Assembly (NCBI RefSeq): GCF_004342665.1
Contig: NZ_SMBY01000009.1
Span: 62,001-126,000 of the forward strand
Length of the DNA: 64,000 nt
Source: Samsonia erythrinae
GTDB lineage: Bacteria > Pseudomonadota > Gammaproteobacteria > Enterobacterales > Enterobacteriaceae
Reading direction: 5' to 3'
This document shows, piece after piece, positions 9,718 to 18,252 of this stretch. The notes below the pieces were generated by a model. That model had not been told where the DNA came from and made no database searches. It saw only the letters and a list, made by a program, of their open reading frames with translations. Made by a program: the position numbers and the translations under genes. Each line of letters starts with the position of its first letter. Position 1 is the stretch's first letter.

Positions 9718-11355
9718 GTGGCGACTTTTTTGCATCCTCATCAGAAACTCACTATTTTTGCCTCACTGCTCCTTCTGGGCGGTGCGCTGAGCGCACAGGC
9801 CGCGAACGACACGCCGAAAATCGGCGGTACGCTGGTTTATCTGGAACAGCAGGCGCACACCAATCTCTATACCCCCGCAGGCGGGTTTTACCCGAACGGC
9901 GGTATTCTCAACCAGATCACCGATAAGCTGACCTACCAGAACCCGGAAACGCTGGAGATCGAACCGTGGGTTGCCGAATCCTGGACCATCAATGCGGATA
10001 ACACCGAATATACGTTCAGGATCCGCCCCGGTATCACCTTCTCTGACGGCACGCCGCTGGATGCCAACGCGGTAGCAAAAAATTTCGATACTTACGGTTT
10101 AGGCAATACGGCGCTCAACCAACCGGTTTCAGAGGTCATCAATAACTACCTGCGCAGTGAAGTCGTCGATCCGCTCACGGTCACGTTTTACTTTAAAAAA
10201 CCGTCGCCGGGCTTCCTGCAAGGCACTTCGGCGATCGGTTCCGGTCTGGTGTCTCTCAGTACGCTTGGGCGCAATTTCAATCAGCTCGGTAATGCCAAAA
10301 ACATTATTGGCTCCGGGCCGTTCGTGGTCAGCAGCGAGAAGCTGGGGCGAGAGCTAAAACTGACTGCCCGTAAAGATTACAACTGGGCGCCGGTGAAATC
10401 GAAGCATCAGGGGCGCGCCTATCTGGATGGCATTACCTATCTGGTCACCCCGGAAGACAGCGTGCGTATTGGCGCATTGCTCTCCGGTCAGGCGGATTTC
10501 ATTCGTCAGATCCAGGCCTATGATGAAAAACGGGTGCAAGCTCAGGGTTTCAATCTTTATGCCCCACCCACACGAGGCGTGAATAACAGCATCGTTTTTC
10601 GTCCGGATAATCCACTGGTTGCCGATATCCGCGTGCGCAAAGCACTGCTGCACGCCACCAACACCAAAGAGATTGTTGAGACGTTGTTCTCTGCAAACTA
10701 CCCGCAGGCCACCTCCCCGCTGGCGAAAACCGCCGCTGGCTATGTCGACCTCTCCAGTAAGCTTACCTTCGATCCCGCTCAGGCCAACCGGCTGTTAGAT
10801 GAAGCGGGTTGGAAAACCGGTTCGCAGGGATTACGGCAAAAGGACGGCAAAACGCTGGCGCTGACCGCGTATGAATCGCTGCCGCAGCCGCAGAACAAAG
10901 AAACCTTACAGTTGGTCTCTCAACAGTGGGCCAAAGTCGGCGTGAAGCTGAACGTGCTGGCGGGCGATGCGGGCAGCAAAACCGTGGATAGCCTCGATCC
11001 ACTGAAAACCGGCGTGGCGCCGGCGATGGTCGGCCGCGCCGACCCGGACGTGCTGAAAAGCCAGTATTATCCGACGCTACGTAACGTCCTGCTGCAAAAA
11101 GGCGGATCCAGCGACAAGGTGAAGGATTTTGTTGATCCGCATCTGAATGCGCTGCTGGATGGCATCGCCGCTGAAACCGACCGCAGCAAGCGGCTGGCGC
11201 TGGTCGGAGAGGTACAGAACTACCTGATCGATCAAGCCTACGTCATTCCTATTTTTGAAGAGCCGCAGGTGTTTGCCGGCGCCCCCACGACCAAAGGCAT
11301 CGCGTTTGAAGCCGTTGGGCGCCCCAGCTTTTACAACACCTGGCTGGATAAGTAA
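9718..11355 (+). CDS. ABC transporter substrate-binding protein, family 5 (KPN_01854/TIGR04028-like)
   Basis: Periplasmic binding protein of the peptide/nickel/opine class (SBP family 5). It has 545 residues, with a signal peptide MATFLHPHQKLTIFASLLLL... and likely cleavage after AQA at residue 28. The start is GTG 9718, preceded by TAGGAA. No ATG exists between the upstream in-frame stop and this codon, so the GTG is well supported. Family motifs are visible (GGTLVYLEQQ; PWVAESWTINADNTEYTFRIRPGITFSDGTP). It heads a six-gene operon. The pairing with a luciferase-like monooxygenase and CMD proteins matches the Klebsiella KPN_01854-type cluster, whose ligand is not established. Confidence 0.88.
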   Translation: MATFLHPHQKLTIFASLLLLGGALSAQAANDTPKIGGTLVYLEQQAHTNLYTPAGGFYPNGGILNQITDKLTYQNPETLEIEPWVAESWTINADNTEYTFRIRPGITFSDGTPLDANAVAKNFDTYGLGNTALNQPVSEVINNYLRSEVVDPLTVTFYFKKPSPGFLQGTSAIGSGLVSLSTLGRNFNQLGNAKNIIGSGPFVVSSEKLGRELKLTARKDYNWAPVKSKHQGRAYLDGITYLVTPEDSVRIGALLSGQADFIRQIQAYDEKRVQAQGFNLYAPPTRGVNNSIVFRPDNPLVADIRVRKALLHATNTKEIVETLFSANYPQATSPLAKTAAGYVDLSSKLTFDPAQANRLLDEAGWKTGSQGLRQKDGKTLALTAYESLPQPQNKETLQLVSQQWAKVGVKLNVLAGDAGSKTVDSLDPLKTGVAPAMVGRADPDVLKSQYYPTLRNVLLQKGGSSDKVKDFVDPHLNALLDGIAAETDRSKRLALVGEVQNYLIDQAYVIPIFEEPQVFAGAPTTKGIAFEAVGRPSFYNTWLDK

Positions 11356-11387
11356 CGAAGCGTTAAAGCTAGCGTGAGGAGATCATC

Positions 11388-12332
11388 ATGAACCGATATC
11401 TGGCACTCCGCATCGGTCAGGCGCTGCTCGTCCTGTGGGCGGCATTTACCCTGTCGTTTATCCTGCTTCAGGCAATGCCGGGCGATGCCGTACTGATCAA
11501 GTTCCAAAACCCGGAGCTCGGCCTGAGCGCCGAGCAGATCGCACAGCTGCGTCTGGCCTACGGCGCCGATACGCCGGTAATCACGCAATACTTCCATGCA
11601 ATAGGCCAGATACTGCGCGGCGATCTCGGCCTCTCTCTTCAGGCTGGCGTGCCGGTGACCGAACTGATCGCGGCGAATTTGCCACCTACGCTGCTGCTCG
11701 CGGTGCTGGGTTTTATTGCCGCCGGGGCGCTGGCGTTTGCTCTCGCGTTTTTATCGACGCTCATGCCGTTTAGGTGGCTGCGAAACGCGTTGCAATCACT
11801 GCCAGCGCTGTTTATTTCCGTGCCGACCTTTTGGCTCGGCATCGTACTGATTCAGATTTTCTCTTTCCGTCTGGGGCTGATTCCGGTGATTAACCCCGGT
11901 GAATGGGAAGGGCTGATTTTACCGGTGCTCACACTGGCGCTGCCGATCTCCGCTCCGCTTGCTCAGGTGCTGATGCGCAGCATCGATCAGGTGCAAACCC
12001 AACCGTTTGTCGCCGTCGCCCGTGCGAAAGGGGCCAGCCGCATCGGCGTGCTCTGGCGGCATATCGCCCGTAACGCCATGCTGCCCACGCTGACCATCGC
12101 CGGCCTGCTGTTCGGGGAACTGATTGCCGGGGCGCTGATTACCGAAACCGTATTTGGCCGCAATGGACTCGGCCAGCTGACGCAGGAAGCCGTGAACTCT
12201 CAGGACAGCAGCGTGTTGCAAGCCATCGTGCTGATTTCCGCCGCCGCCTTTGTTGTCGTCAATCTCGCTGTCGATCTGCTCTATCCCCTTCTCGATCCGC
12301 GCCTGAAAAGAACGCCAGGAGCCACGTTATGA
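11388..12332 (+). CDS. ABC transporter permease 1 (DppB/OppB type)
   Basis: 314-residue inner-membrane permease. The N-terminal signature of the peptide/nickel permease class is present (MNRYLALRIGQALLVLW...LLQAMPGD), with about six hydrophobic segments. The ATPase-docking EAA-like loop is near the middle (VAVARAKGASRIGVLWRHIARNA). It begins 32 bases after the binding-protein gene and its stop overlaps the next start (ATGA), so it pairs with permease 2 to form the transmembrane channel. Confidence 0.92.
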   Translation: MNRYLALRIGQALLVLWAAFTLSFILLQAMPGDAVLIKFQNPELGLSAEQIAQLRLAYGADTPVITQYFHAIGQILRGDLGLSLQAGVPVTELIAANLPPTLLLAVLGFIAAGALAFALAFLSTLMPFRWLRNALQSLPALFISVPTFWLGIVLIQIFSFRLGLIPVINPGEWEGLILPVLTLALPISAPLAQVLMRSIDQVQTQPFVAVARAKGASRIGVLWRHIARNAMLPTLTIAGLLFGELIAGALITETVFGRNGLGQLTQEAVNSQDSSVLQAIVLISAAAFVVVNLAVDLLYPLLDPRLKRTPGATL

Positions 12333-13189
12333 CTACGTTACCGTTGGAAAAAATCACCTTTCCTCTTCTGCGCAAACGACGCTCTCTGCGCCGCTACGCC
12401 TTTCAGCCGGGGCTGGCGCTGGCCTGGCTGGTGATGCTGACCGTCGCGCTCTGGGCGCTGTTTCCCGGCTGGTTTACCGGCTACAGCCCGACGGAAGGCA
12501 TCGCGGGCGCGCAGCGGCTGGCGCCTGACGCCGACTACTGGCTCGGCACCGACCAACTGGGGCGTGACCTCTATGCGCGTATCGTTTACGGCGCGGCGCA
12601 CTCGCTTTCCGGCGCCGTTATCGCCGTCGGGCTGGGTCTGGTCCTTGGCAGCCTGTTTGGCCTATTGGCGGGCGCGATTGGCGGCTGGCTCGATAGCGTC
12701 GTGATGCGCAGTATTGATGTACTGCTGGCCATCCCCGGTCTGCTGCTGGCGCTGAGCGTCATCATCCTGCTGGGATTCGGCACAGTTAACGCCGCGATTG
12801 CCGTGGGCGTCACCTCCGTCGCCAGTTTTACCCGTCTGGTGCGTTCAGAAGTGCTGCGCGTGCGCCACAGCGAATATGTCGAAGCCGCCTATGGCAGCGG
12901 CGGCACCTTCTTCAGCGTGCTGTGGCGGCACATTCTGCCGAATTCATTAACCACCGTTTTCGCCTTCGCCGCCCTGCAATTCGGCAGCGCGATCCTGGCC
13001 ATCTCCACGCTGAGTTTCCTCGGCTATGGCGCGCCGCCGCCCACGCCGGAATGGGGCCTGCTGATAGCCGAAGGCCGCAACTACATCGCAACCGCATGGT
13101 GGCTCACCACCTTCCCCGGTCTGGTCGTCGTATTCGTTGTGCTGTCCGCCAACCGCATCAGCCAGTCGATGAGGGGGACGGAACGATGA
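12329..13189 (+). CDS. ABC transporter permease 2 (DppC/OppC type)
   Basis: 286-residue second permease subunit. The OppC-type N-terminus (basic head, then a first helix AWLVMLTVALWALF), the periplasmic motif YWLGTDQLGRDLYARIVYGA and the EAA loop (YVEAAYGSGGTFFSVLWRHILPN) are visible. Start and stop both overlap neighbours as ATGA, showing translational coupling from permease 1 to the ATPase. Confidence 0.93.
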   Translation: MTTLPLEKITFPLLRKRRSLRRYAFQPGLALAWLVMLTVALWALFPGWFTGYSPTEGIAGAQRLAPDADYWLGTDQLGRDLYARIVYGAAHSLSGAVIAVGLGLVLGSLFGLLAGAIGGWLDSVVMRSIDVLLAIPGLLLALSVIILLGFGTVNAAIAVGVTSVASFTRLVRSEVLRVRHSEYVEAAYGSGGTFFSVLWRHILPNSLTTVFAFAALQFGSAILAISTLSFLGYGAPPPTPEWGLLIAEGRNYIATAWWLTTFPGLVVVFVVLSANRISQSMRGTER

Positions 13190-14859
13190 GCCTGTCAGCC
13201 CGCTTACAAGCCAGCGCCGCCGAGCCCGTACTGGCGCTGGAAAACGTGACGATTGCCTACCGCAGCGACGATCGCGAGCAAACCGTCGTCGAAAACGTCT
13301 CGTTTCACATTCAGCCCGGCGAAGTGGTGGCGCTGGTGGGGGAATCCGGTTCAGGCAAGACCACCACCGCGCAGGCCGTCATCGGTTTGCTGGCTGAGAA
13401 CGGCAGGTTAACGCGCGGCGCTATCCGGTTGAACGGCGTGGATATCAGCGGCTGGTCGCAAAAGCGGCTGGACAGCGTGCGCGGCGCGCAGGTAAGCCTG
13501 ATCCCTCAGGATCCCACCAGTTCCCTGAATCCGGTGCAGACCATCGGCGAACAGGTGGACGAGATTCTGCGGATTCACCTGCGGGAAGATCGCCAGACCA
13601 CGCGTCAGAAAACGCTGGCCCTGCTGGAACGCGTTGGCCTGAATCAGCCCGAATTACGGGCGAAGCAGTATCCACATGAGCTGTCCGGCGGTATGAAACA
13701 GCGCGTCCTGATCGCCATTGCGATTGCGCTGAAACCCGCGCTGATTATTGCCGATGAGCCCACCAGCGCGCTGGATGTCACCGTGCAGAAACGCATTCTC
13801 GACCTGCTCGATGAACTGCGACGCGAAAACGGCACGGCGGTGCTGTTTGTCACGCACGATCTGGGCGTAGCGGCCGAGCGAGCCGATCGTCTGTTGGTTT
13901 TCCAGAACGGCGACATTCAGGAGCAAGGCCCAACGCTTGAGGTGCTCAGCGCGCCCTCAAGCCACTATGCCCGCACGCTGCTGGCAAACGTGCCGTCGCT
14001 CAACCCCACCCCGCGTCCACCGCGCAGTCCTGCGTCCGATATCATCGTCTCGGTCGAAAATCTGGTGCAGACTTTTCCCCTGTCGGGCCGAAAAGGGGAA
14101 CATTTTCGTGCCGTGGATGACGTCTCTTTCCGCGTGGCACGCGGCACCACGCATGCGATTGTCGGCGAATCCGGCTCCGGCAAAACCACCACGGCCCGCA
14201 GCCTGCTCGGGTTTCATCACCCCAGCGCCGGACGCATTCTGATCGACGGCACCGATATCACTCACCTGAAAGGCGAAGCGCTACGACAGTTCCGGCAGAA
14301 AATTCAGCTGGTCTATCAAAACCCCTTTGGTTCACTCGATCCCTCACAGCGGTTATACGACATCGTCGAGGAACCGCTGCGCAATTTTAATCGCCATACC
14401 GCCGTGCAGCGGGAGCGGAAAATTCATGAGATGTTCGAGCGCGTCGCCCTGCCGATAGCCCTTCTGTCACGCAAGCCGCGTGAACTGTCCGGCGGCCAAC
14501 GCCAACGTGTCGCCATCGCCCGCGCGCTGGTACTGGAACCGCAGGTGCTGGTGCTGGACGAGGCCGTTTCCGCGCTGGATGTCACCGTGCAGGCGCAGAT
14601 CCTGCGTTTGCTCACCGAGCTACAGGCATCGCTCGGGCTGACATACCTGTTCATTTCGCACGATTTGGCGGTAGTGCGCCAAATCGCCGACACCGTGTCC
14701 GTGCTGTACCACGGCAAGCAGCTTGAATCCGGCCCGGTGGAGCAGATCTTCGCCCAGCCCGAACATCGCTACACCCGTGAACTGATCGAGGCCATCCCCG
14801 GGCAGCAACACCCGGCTTTTGCCCGCTCGCACCACGCTCAAATTCACAATTCGCACTAA
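13186..14859 (+). CDS. ABC transporter ATP-binding protein with two fused nucleotide-binding domains
   Basis: 557-residue fusion of two ATPase domains, corresponding to separate DppD and DppF subunits elsewhere. Start ATG 13186 overlaps the permease stop (ATGA); a longer upstream frame is a shadow. Domain 1: Walker A GESGSGKTT at 52-60, LSGG signature at 166-169, Walker B ALIIADEP ending at 192. Domain 2: Walker A GESGSGKTT at 327-335, LSGGQ at 434-438, Walker B VLVLDEA ending at 460. Both sites look catalytically intact. In Walker B of domain 2 the residue after Glu is Ala rather than Pro. It powers import by the two permeases. Confidence 0.94.
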   Translation: MSLSARLQASAAEPVLALENVTIAYRSDDREQTVVENVSFHIQPGEVVALVGESGSGKTTTAQAVIGLLAENGRLTRGAIRLNGVDISGWSQKRLDSVRGAQVSLIPQDPTSSLNPVQTIGEQVDEILRIHLREDRQTTRQKTLALLERVGLNQPELRAKQYPHELSGGMKQRVLIAIAIALKPALIIADEPTSALDVTVQKRILDLLDELRRENGTAVLFVTHDLGVAAERADRLLVFQNGDIQEQGPTLEVLSAPSSHYARTLLANVPSLNPTPRPPRSPASDIIVSVENLVQTFPLSGRKGEHFRAVDDVSFRVARGTTHAIVGESGSGKTTTARSLLGFHHPSAGRILIDGTDITHLKGEALRQFRQKIQLVYQNPFGSLDPSQRLYDIVEEPLRNFNRHTAVQRERKIHEMFERVALPIALLSRKPRELSGGQRQRVAIARALVLEPQVLVLDEAVSALDVTVQAQILRLLTELQASLGLTYLFISHDLAVVRQIADTVSVLYHGKQLESGPVEQIFAQPEHRYTRELIEAIPGQQHPAFARSHHAQIHNSH

Positions 14860-14874
14860 ACCAAGGACTGTAGA

Positions 14875-15909
14875 ATGACAACGAAACGGCTGGGATTTTT
14901 CACGCGATTGCTGGATGACACATCCACCCGGCAGCGCTATCGGCTGGCGACGGAACAGATCGTCAAAGCCGAACAATTAGGCTTCGACAGCGCCTGGGTT
15001 GCGCAGCACCACTTTCACGCTGATGAAGGCGGGCTGCCTTCACCGCTGGTGTTTCTGGCGCTGGTCGCCGCCCGCACTCAGCGCATCCAACTCGGCACCG
15101 GTGTGATTACACTGCCGATGGAGGAGCCACTGCGCGTAGCGGAAGACACCGCCGTGCTCGATTTACTCAGCAACGGCAGGCTTGAAGTCGGCGTGGGTTC
15201 CGGCGGCACGCCGTCCTCCTTTGCCGCATTCGGTCATGACAGCGCGCAGCGCGGGCAAATCCTCGGGCGTCATCTGGCAAAGCTGCGTGCGGCCTGGCGG
15301 GGAGAAGCCCTGAGCGAAGACGGCAATCAGCTCTATCCCGCCGCTCCGCATTTGGATAAGCGCGTCTGGCAGGCCACATTTTCCATCGAAGGCGCGGAGC
15401 GAGCCGGTAAAGCGGGCGATGGTCTGATGCTCTCCCGTACCCAGCCGCGCCCGGAGCACTTCCCAGACGCCACGCTCGCCGATCTGCAAAACCCGATGAT
15501 CGACGCCTACTTAGCCGCGCTGCCCGCGGGCGTCGCACCACGTATCCTCAGCTCGCGCAGCGTTTTCGTGGCTGACGATCGTCAATTAGCGCTGAGTCTG
15601 GCGGAGAAAGGGCTGACGCGTTCTTCCGCCCGTTCCGGCACGTTCCGCGCGATCCCTCACGACTCGGTAGCGGCGCTGATCGCCTCCTTCGATAGTCATG
15701 TCGGCACCGTGCAGGACGTCATCGCCTCTCTTCAGGCGGACAGTTCGCTGGAACGCGCGACCGATGTGACGTTTCAGGTGCACTCTATCGATCCGCCGCA
15801 CGCGCTGATTCTTCGCTCGCTTGAGCTGATCGCCACACAGGTGGCTCCCGCTTTGGGCTGGAAGCCCGCCGTCAAACAAACAAGCCCGATCGGGCAGGAG
15901 ATTGCATGA
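14875..15909 (+). CDS. putative FMN-dependent luciferase-like monooxygenase (KPN_01858/TIGR04027-like)
   Basis: 344-residue flavin-dependent monooxygenase-like protein with the bacterial luciferase TIM-barrel fold. The N-terminal family segment is clear (KAEQLGFDSAWVAQHHFHAD, then LGTGVITLPMEEPLRVAEDTAVLDLLSNGRLEVGVGSG split over two motifs). It starts 15 bases after the ATPase stop and its own stop overlaps the next gene (ATGA). Such enzymes oxidise imported sulfur, amine or aromatic compounds using FMNH2 supplied by a separate reductase. No flavin reductase gene lies in the operon, so the electron donor must come from elsewhere. The substrate is unknown. Confidence 0.87.
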   Translation: MTTKRLGFFTRLLDDTSTRQRYRLATEQIVKAEQLGFDSAWVAQHHFHADEGGLPSPLVFLALVAARTQRIQLGTGVITLPMEEPLRVAEDTAVLDLLSNGRLEVGVGSGGTPSSFAAFGHDSAQRGQILGRHLAKLRAAWRGEALSEDGNQLYPAAPHLDKRVWQATFSIEGAERAGKAGDGLMLSRTQPRPEHFPDATLADLQNPMIDAYLAALPAGVAPRILSSRSVFVADDRQLALSLAEKGLTRSSARSGTFRAIPHDSVAALIASFDSHVGTVQDVIASLQADSSLERATDVTFQVHSIDPPHALILRSLELIATQVAPALGWKPAVKQTSPIGQEIA

Positions 15910-17039
15910 CGCACGCTAACACGTTACACACCCCTGACGTACTGGATACGCTGGCCGAAATCCGCCCGGATTCCGCTCTCGCCGCCGCGCGAAAAACCCG
16001 TGAGGCGGCAACCCGCCACACGCAAGGCAGCTACGACGCGCTGTTTAACGCCGCCGCACATGACGATGCAACACTGCCGCTATCGCTGCGCTTCTGGTTT
16101 GCGACCAAAATCAGCGGCTGGCAGCAGGATGAGCAATTGCAGCGTTTTTATGCCGAGCGATTGGCGGACTTCCCGGAACCCACCCTGACGCCAGCGCGAC
16201 AACTCGCGCTGGATCACGCTGAACGGCTGACGAAAACGCCCGTGCAAGCCTCGGCGTCCCACGTCAACGCGCTGGAGCAGGCGGGCTGGTCGGCAGACGA
16301 TATCGTGACGCTCTCGCAGCTTATCGCGTTTGTGAATTTTCAAAGTCGCTTGCTGCGGGGCTATCGCCTGATTGCCGGCCATCGCGTCAGCCAGCCGCAT
16401 TCGCAGGCCGCCGTCGCGGGTCAGTGGCATACTCAACCGCAGACGCACAGCGGCAAGTCTGCGCCGCAGGCGTTCACTCAGGCAGAGTTGGGCTGGGAAC
16501 CGTGGCTCGCCCCCAAACCGTTGGCCGCATTCAATGCGGATGAGCAGGCGATTCTGGCGCGTTTCGGCCACACCGATTCCGACTATTTCCGTCTGCTCGC
16601 CCGCAACCTTCCGGTACTGGAACAGCGCACGCTGACAGATAAAGGGATTTTCTATACCGCCGGCGGCCTGCCGCGCAAAGAACGCGAACTGATTGCCGCC
16701 GTCACCAGCAAGGTCAATGGCTGCATCTACTGCGCTTCAGTACATGCACGTAAAGCCAGCCAGCTCTCCAAGCAGGACAACGACGTGCAACGGCTGCTGG
16801 ATGTCGTTCCCGGCGGTGATTTAGGCATCGGCCAAAGCCCGCGCTGGCAGGCGATTATCGATTTTTCTGCCCGCCTTTCCGTCACGCCCGCGCAGGTCAA
16901 CGCAAACGACCTGAAGCAGTTGCAGGAACAGGGGTTAGATACGCTGGAGATCGTCGATGTGGTGCAGTCAGCCGCTTTCTTCTCATGGGCCAACCGATTG
17001 ATGCTGACGCTAGGAGAACCCTTCTGGCCGGCGCATTAA
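15906..17039 (+). CDS. fused CMD-domain / alkylhydroperoxidase-like protein
   Basis: 377-residue protein that looks like two AhpD/CMD-like units in tandem. The N-terminal half (to about residue 165, e.g. LALDHAERLTKTP) resembles the Avi_7170-type CMD protein and has no Cys-x-x-Cys. The C-terminal half has the AhpD redox motif GCIYCASVHARKAS (Cys-Ile-Tyr-Cys followed by His) after RKERELIAAVTSKVN, like the Avi_7169 type. Elsewhere I recall these as separate annotation families, so this may be a fusion; the assignment is from motif memory, not a search. ATGA overlap couples it to the monooxygenase gene. A peroxidase or carboxymuconolactone-type role is possible but unproven. Confidence 0.8.
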   Translation: MTHANTLHTPDVLDTLAEIRPDSALAAARKTREAATRHTQGSYDALFNAAAHDDATLPLSLRFWFATKISGWQQDEQLQRFYAERLADFPEPTLTPARQLALDHAERLTKTPVQASASHVNALEQAGWSADDIVTLSQLIAFVNFQSRLLRGYRLIAGHRVSQPHSQAAVAGQWHTQPQTHSGKSAPQAFTQAELGWEPWLAPKPLAAFNADEQAILARFGHTDSDYFRLLARNLPVLEQRTLTDKGIFYTAGGLPRKERELIAAVTSKVNGCIYCASVHARKASQLSKQDNDVQRLLDVVPGGDLGIGQSPRWQAIIDFSARLSVTPAQVNANDLKQLQEQGLDTLEIVDVVQSAAFFSWANRLMLTLGEPFWPAH

Positions 17040-17046
17040 TCCCCAA

Positions 17047-17074
17047 GCGGTCTGTTTTTTAGTGAACAGACCGC
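17047..17074. terminator. hairpin between convergent genes
   Basis: Perfect 10-base stem GCGGTCTGTT (17047-17056) with AACAGACCGC (17065-17074), located between the convergent CMD-fusion and siderophore-interacting genes. The T run lies in the loop rather than after the stem, so termination efficiency is uncertain. Confidence 0.5.
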
Positions 17075-17089
17075 GACTCCCGACGTTTT

Positions 17090-17995
17090 TTAGCGATGCG
17101 ACCAGTAAGCCATAAAATTGATCGTTTCTTTATCAAGGTGGCGCTCGTCGAGCAGATAGCGACGCAGCCGCTTGATGGCGGACGATTCCCCCGCCGCCCA
17201 GCCGTAAAACGGACGATGTGCCGTCGCGCGTTCCCACAGTAGCTCGCCTTCCGGCATTTCCCCGACGGTTTCATCGCGGTGGGTACAGGCGCTGGCGGGG
17301 ATCTTCGCAGCCTGCCGCACCGCCGCCAGCAGGCGTTCGCCCCATACCGTGCTGCCGGTTTCCTCACGCGGCAACCAGTTAATCTGCGCAAAAGGAAAGT
17401 CGGCGGTAGTCACGCAGTCGGCTATTTTCGGCACTTCAAAAAACGCCTGCACCGACGGCGGAGAAGGCTGGGTCGCCAGCTGTTCGAGGATCCCCATCGC
17501 CGCCGGCAGCGCCGTTTCATCCGCGATCAGCAACACCTGTTCAACGCCATCGTGCGGCGCCCATTCATAGCCGCCGCTGTCGCCATCGGCGTCCGCATTC
17601 GGGGCGACAATCTGTAGCGCATCCCCCGGTTTGGCATGACTTGCCCAGCTTGAGGCTGGCCCGGTATCGCCGTGCAGCACAAAATCGATGGCCGCCTGCT
17701 GTGACTCGCGTGAGACGAGGCGCAGCGTATAAGTGCGCAGAATTGGACGCCGCTCGCGCGGCAGCGCCAGATAATCCTGATACCAGGTGTCGCTCACGGC
17801 CATCGGCGTCAGTTCGCCGTGCTCATTGGCAAACAGCAGCTTGATGCGCTGATCCGGCGCGTCCAGTTTCATCTGGCGCACTTCCGGGCCCGTGAAGACA
17901 CAGCGAACGAGTGAAGGCGAAAGCAACGCCTTGCTTTCTAAGCGTAAATTGAACAACCGATAGGCTGAAGACGTTGTGCGGTTAGCTAAAGACAT
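17090..17995 (-). CDS. siderophore-interacting protein (ViuB/YqjH-like ferric-siderophore reductase)
   Basis: 301-residue flavoprotein of the SIP family, which releases iron from imported ferric siderophores in the cytoplasm. The FAD-binding motif RTYT is at 87-90, with the NAD(P)H-binding/SIP domain after residue 140 (VLLIADETALPAAMGILEQL) and the C-terminal family segment WAAGESSAIKRLRRYL. The start at 17995 gives MSLANRTTSS. It is convergent with the transport operon and preceded by a Fur-like box, so it is probably iron-repressed. No siderophore transporter gene lies next to it. Confidence 0.9.
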   Translation of the reverse strand: MSLANRTTSSAYRLFNLRLESKALLSPSLVRCVFTGPEVRQMKLDAPDQRIKLLFANEHGELTPMAVSDTWYQDYLALPRERRPILRTYTLRLVSRESQQAAIDFVLHGDTGPASSWASHAKPGDALQIVAPNADADGDSGGYEWAPHDGVEQVLLIADETALPAAMGILEQLATQPSPPSVQAFFEVPKIADCVTTADFPFAQINWLPREETGSTVWGERLLAAVRQAAKIPASACTHRDETVGEMPEGELLWERATAHRPFYGWAAGESSAIKRLRRYLLDERHLDKETINFMAYWSHR

Positions 17996-18077
17996 AGTGG
18001 GAAAGCCGGTATGTTGGTAAGAAAAAAGTCAGTCAGCGGGATAAATCCCCCGGTACGCAACTTACCATAAATAAAAC

Positions 18078-18096
18078 ACTAACGATAATCATTATC
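18078..18096 (-). promoter_or_regulatory. Fur box upstream of the siderophore-interacting gene
   Basis: ACTAACGATAATCATTATC matches the 19-base Fur consensus at 16 of 19 positions, including the whole right arm. It lies 83-101 bases upstream of the start codon. Repression by Fe-Fur is inferred. Confidence 0.8.
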
Positions 18097-18170
18097 ACCA
18101 TTCGCGGTGGTGCGGTGATAAACCCGGCATTTTCTTCATCGCGTGACCATAAAGCGTTCGGTGCGGACAT

Positions 18171-18207
18171 AAAAAATGCCGGCCAAATAGTTCACTATTC
18201 AACCAGC
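18171..18207 (-). terminator. gor terminator
   Basis: Minus-strand stem of about 13 base pairs, several of them G-U (18178-18191 with 18194-18207), followed by six T residues (18171-18176). It lies about 45 bases after the gor stop. Confidence 0.75.
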
Positions 18208-18252
18208 CTGTTTTCATTTCCAGAAAAGCAGCAGCACCACTTCCCTACCTTA

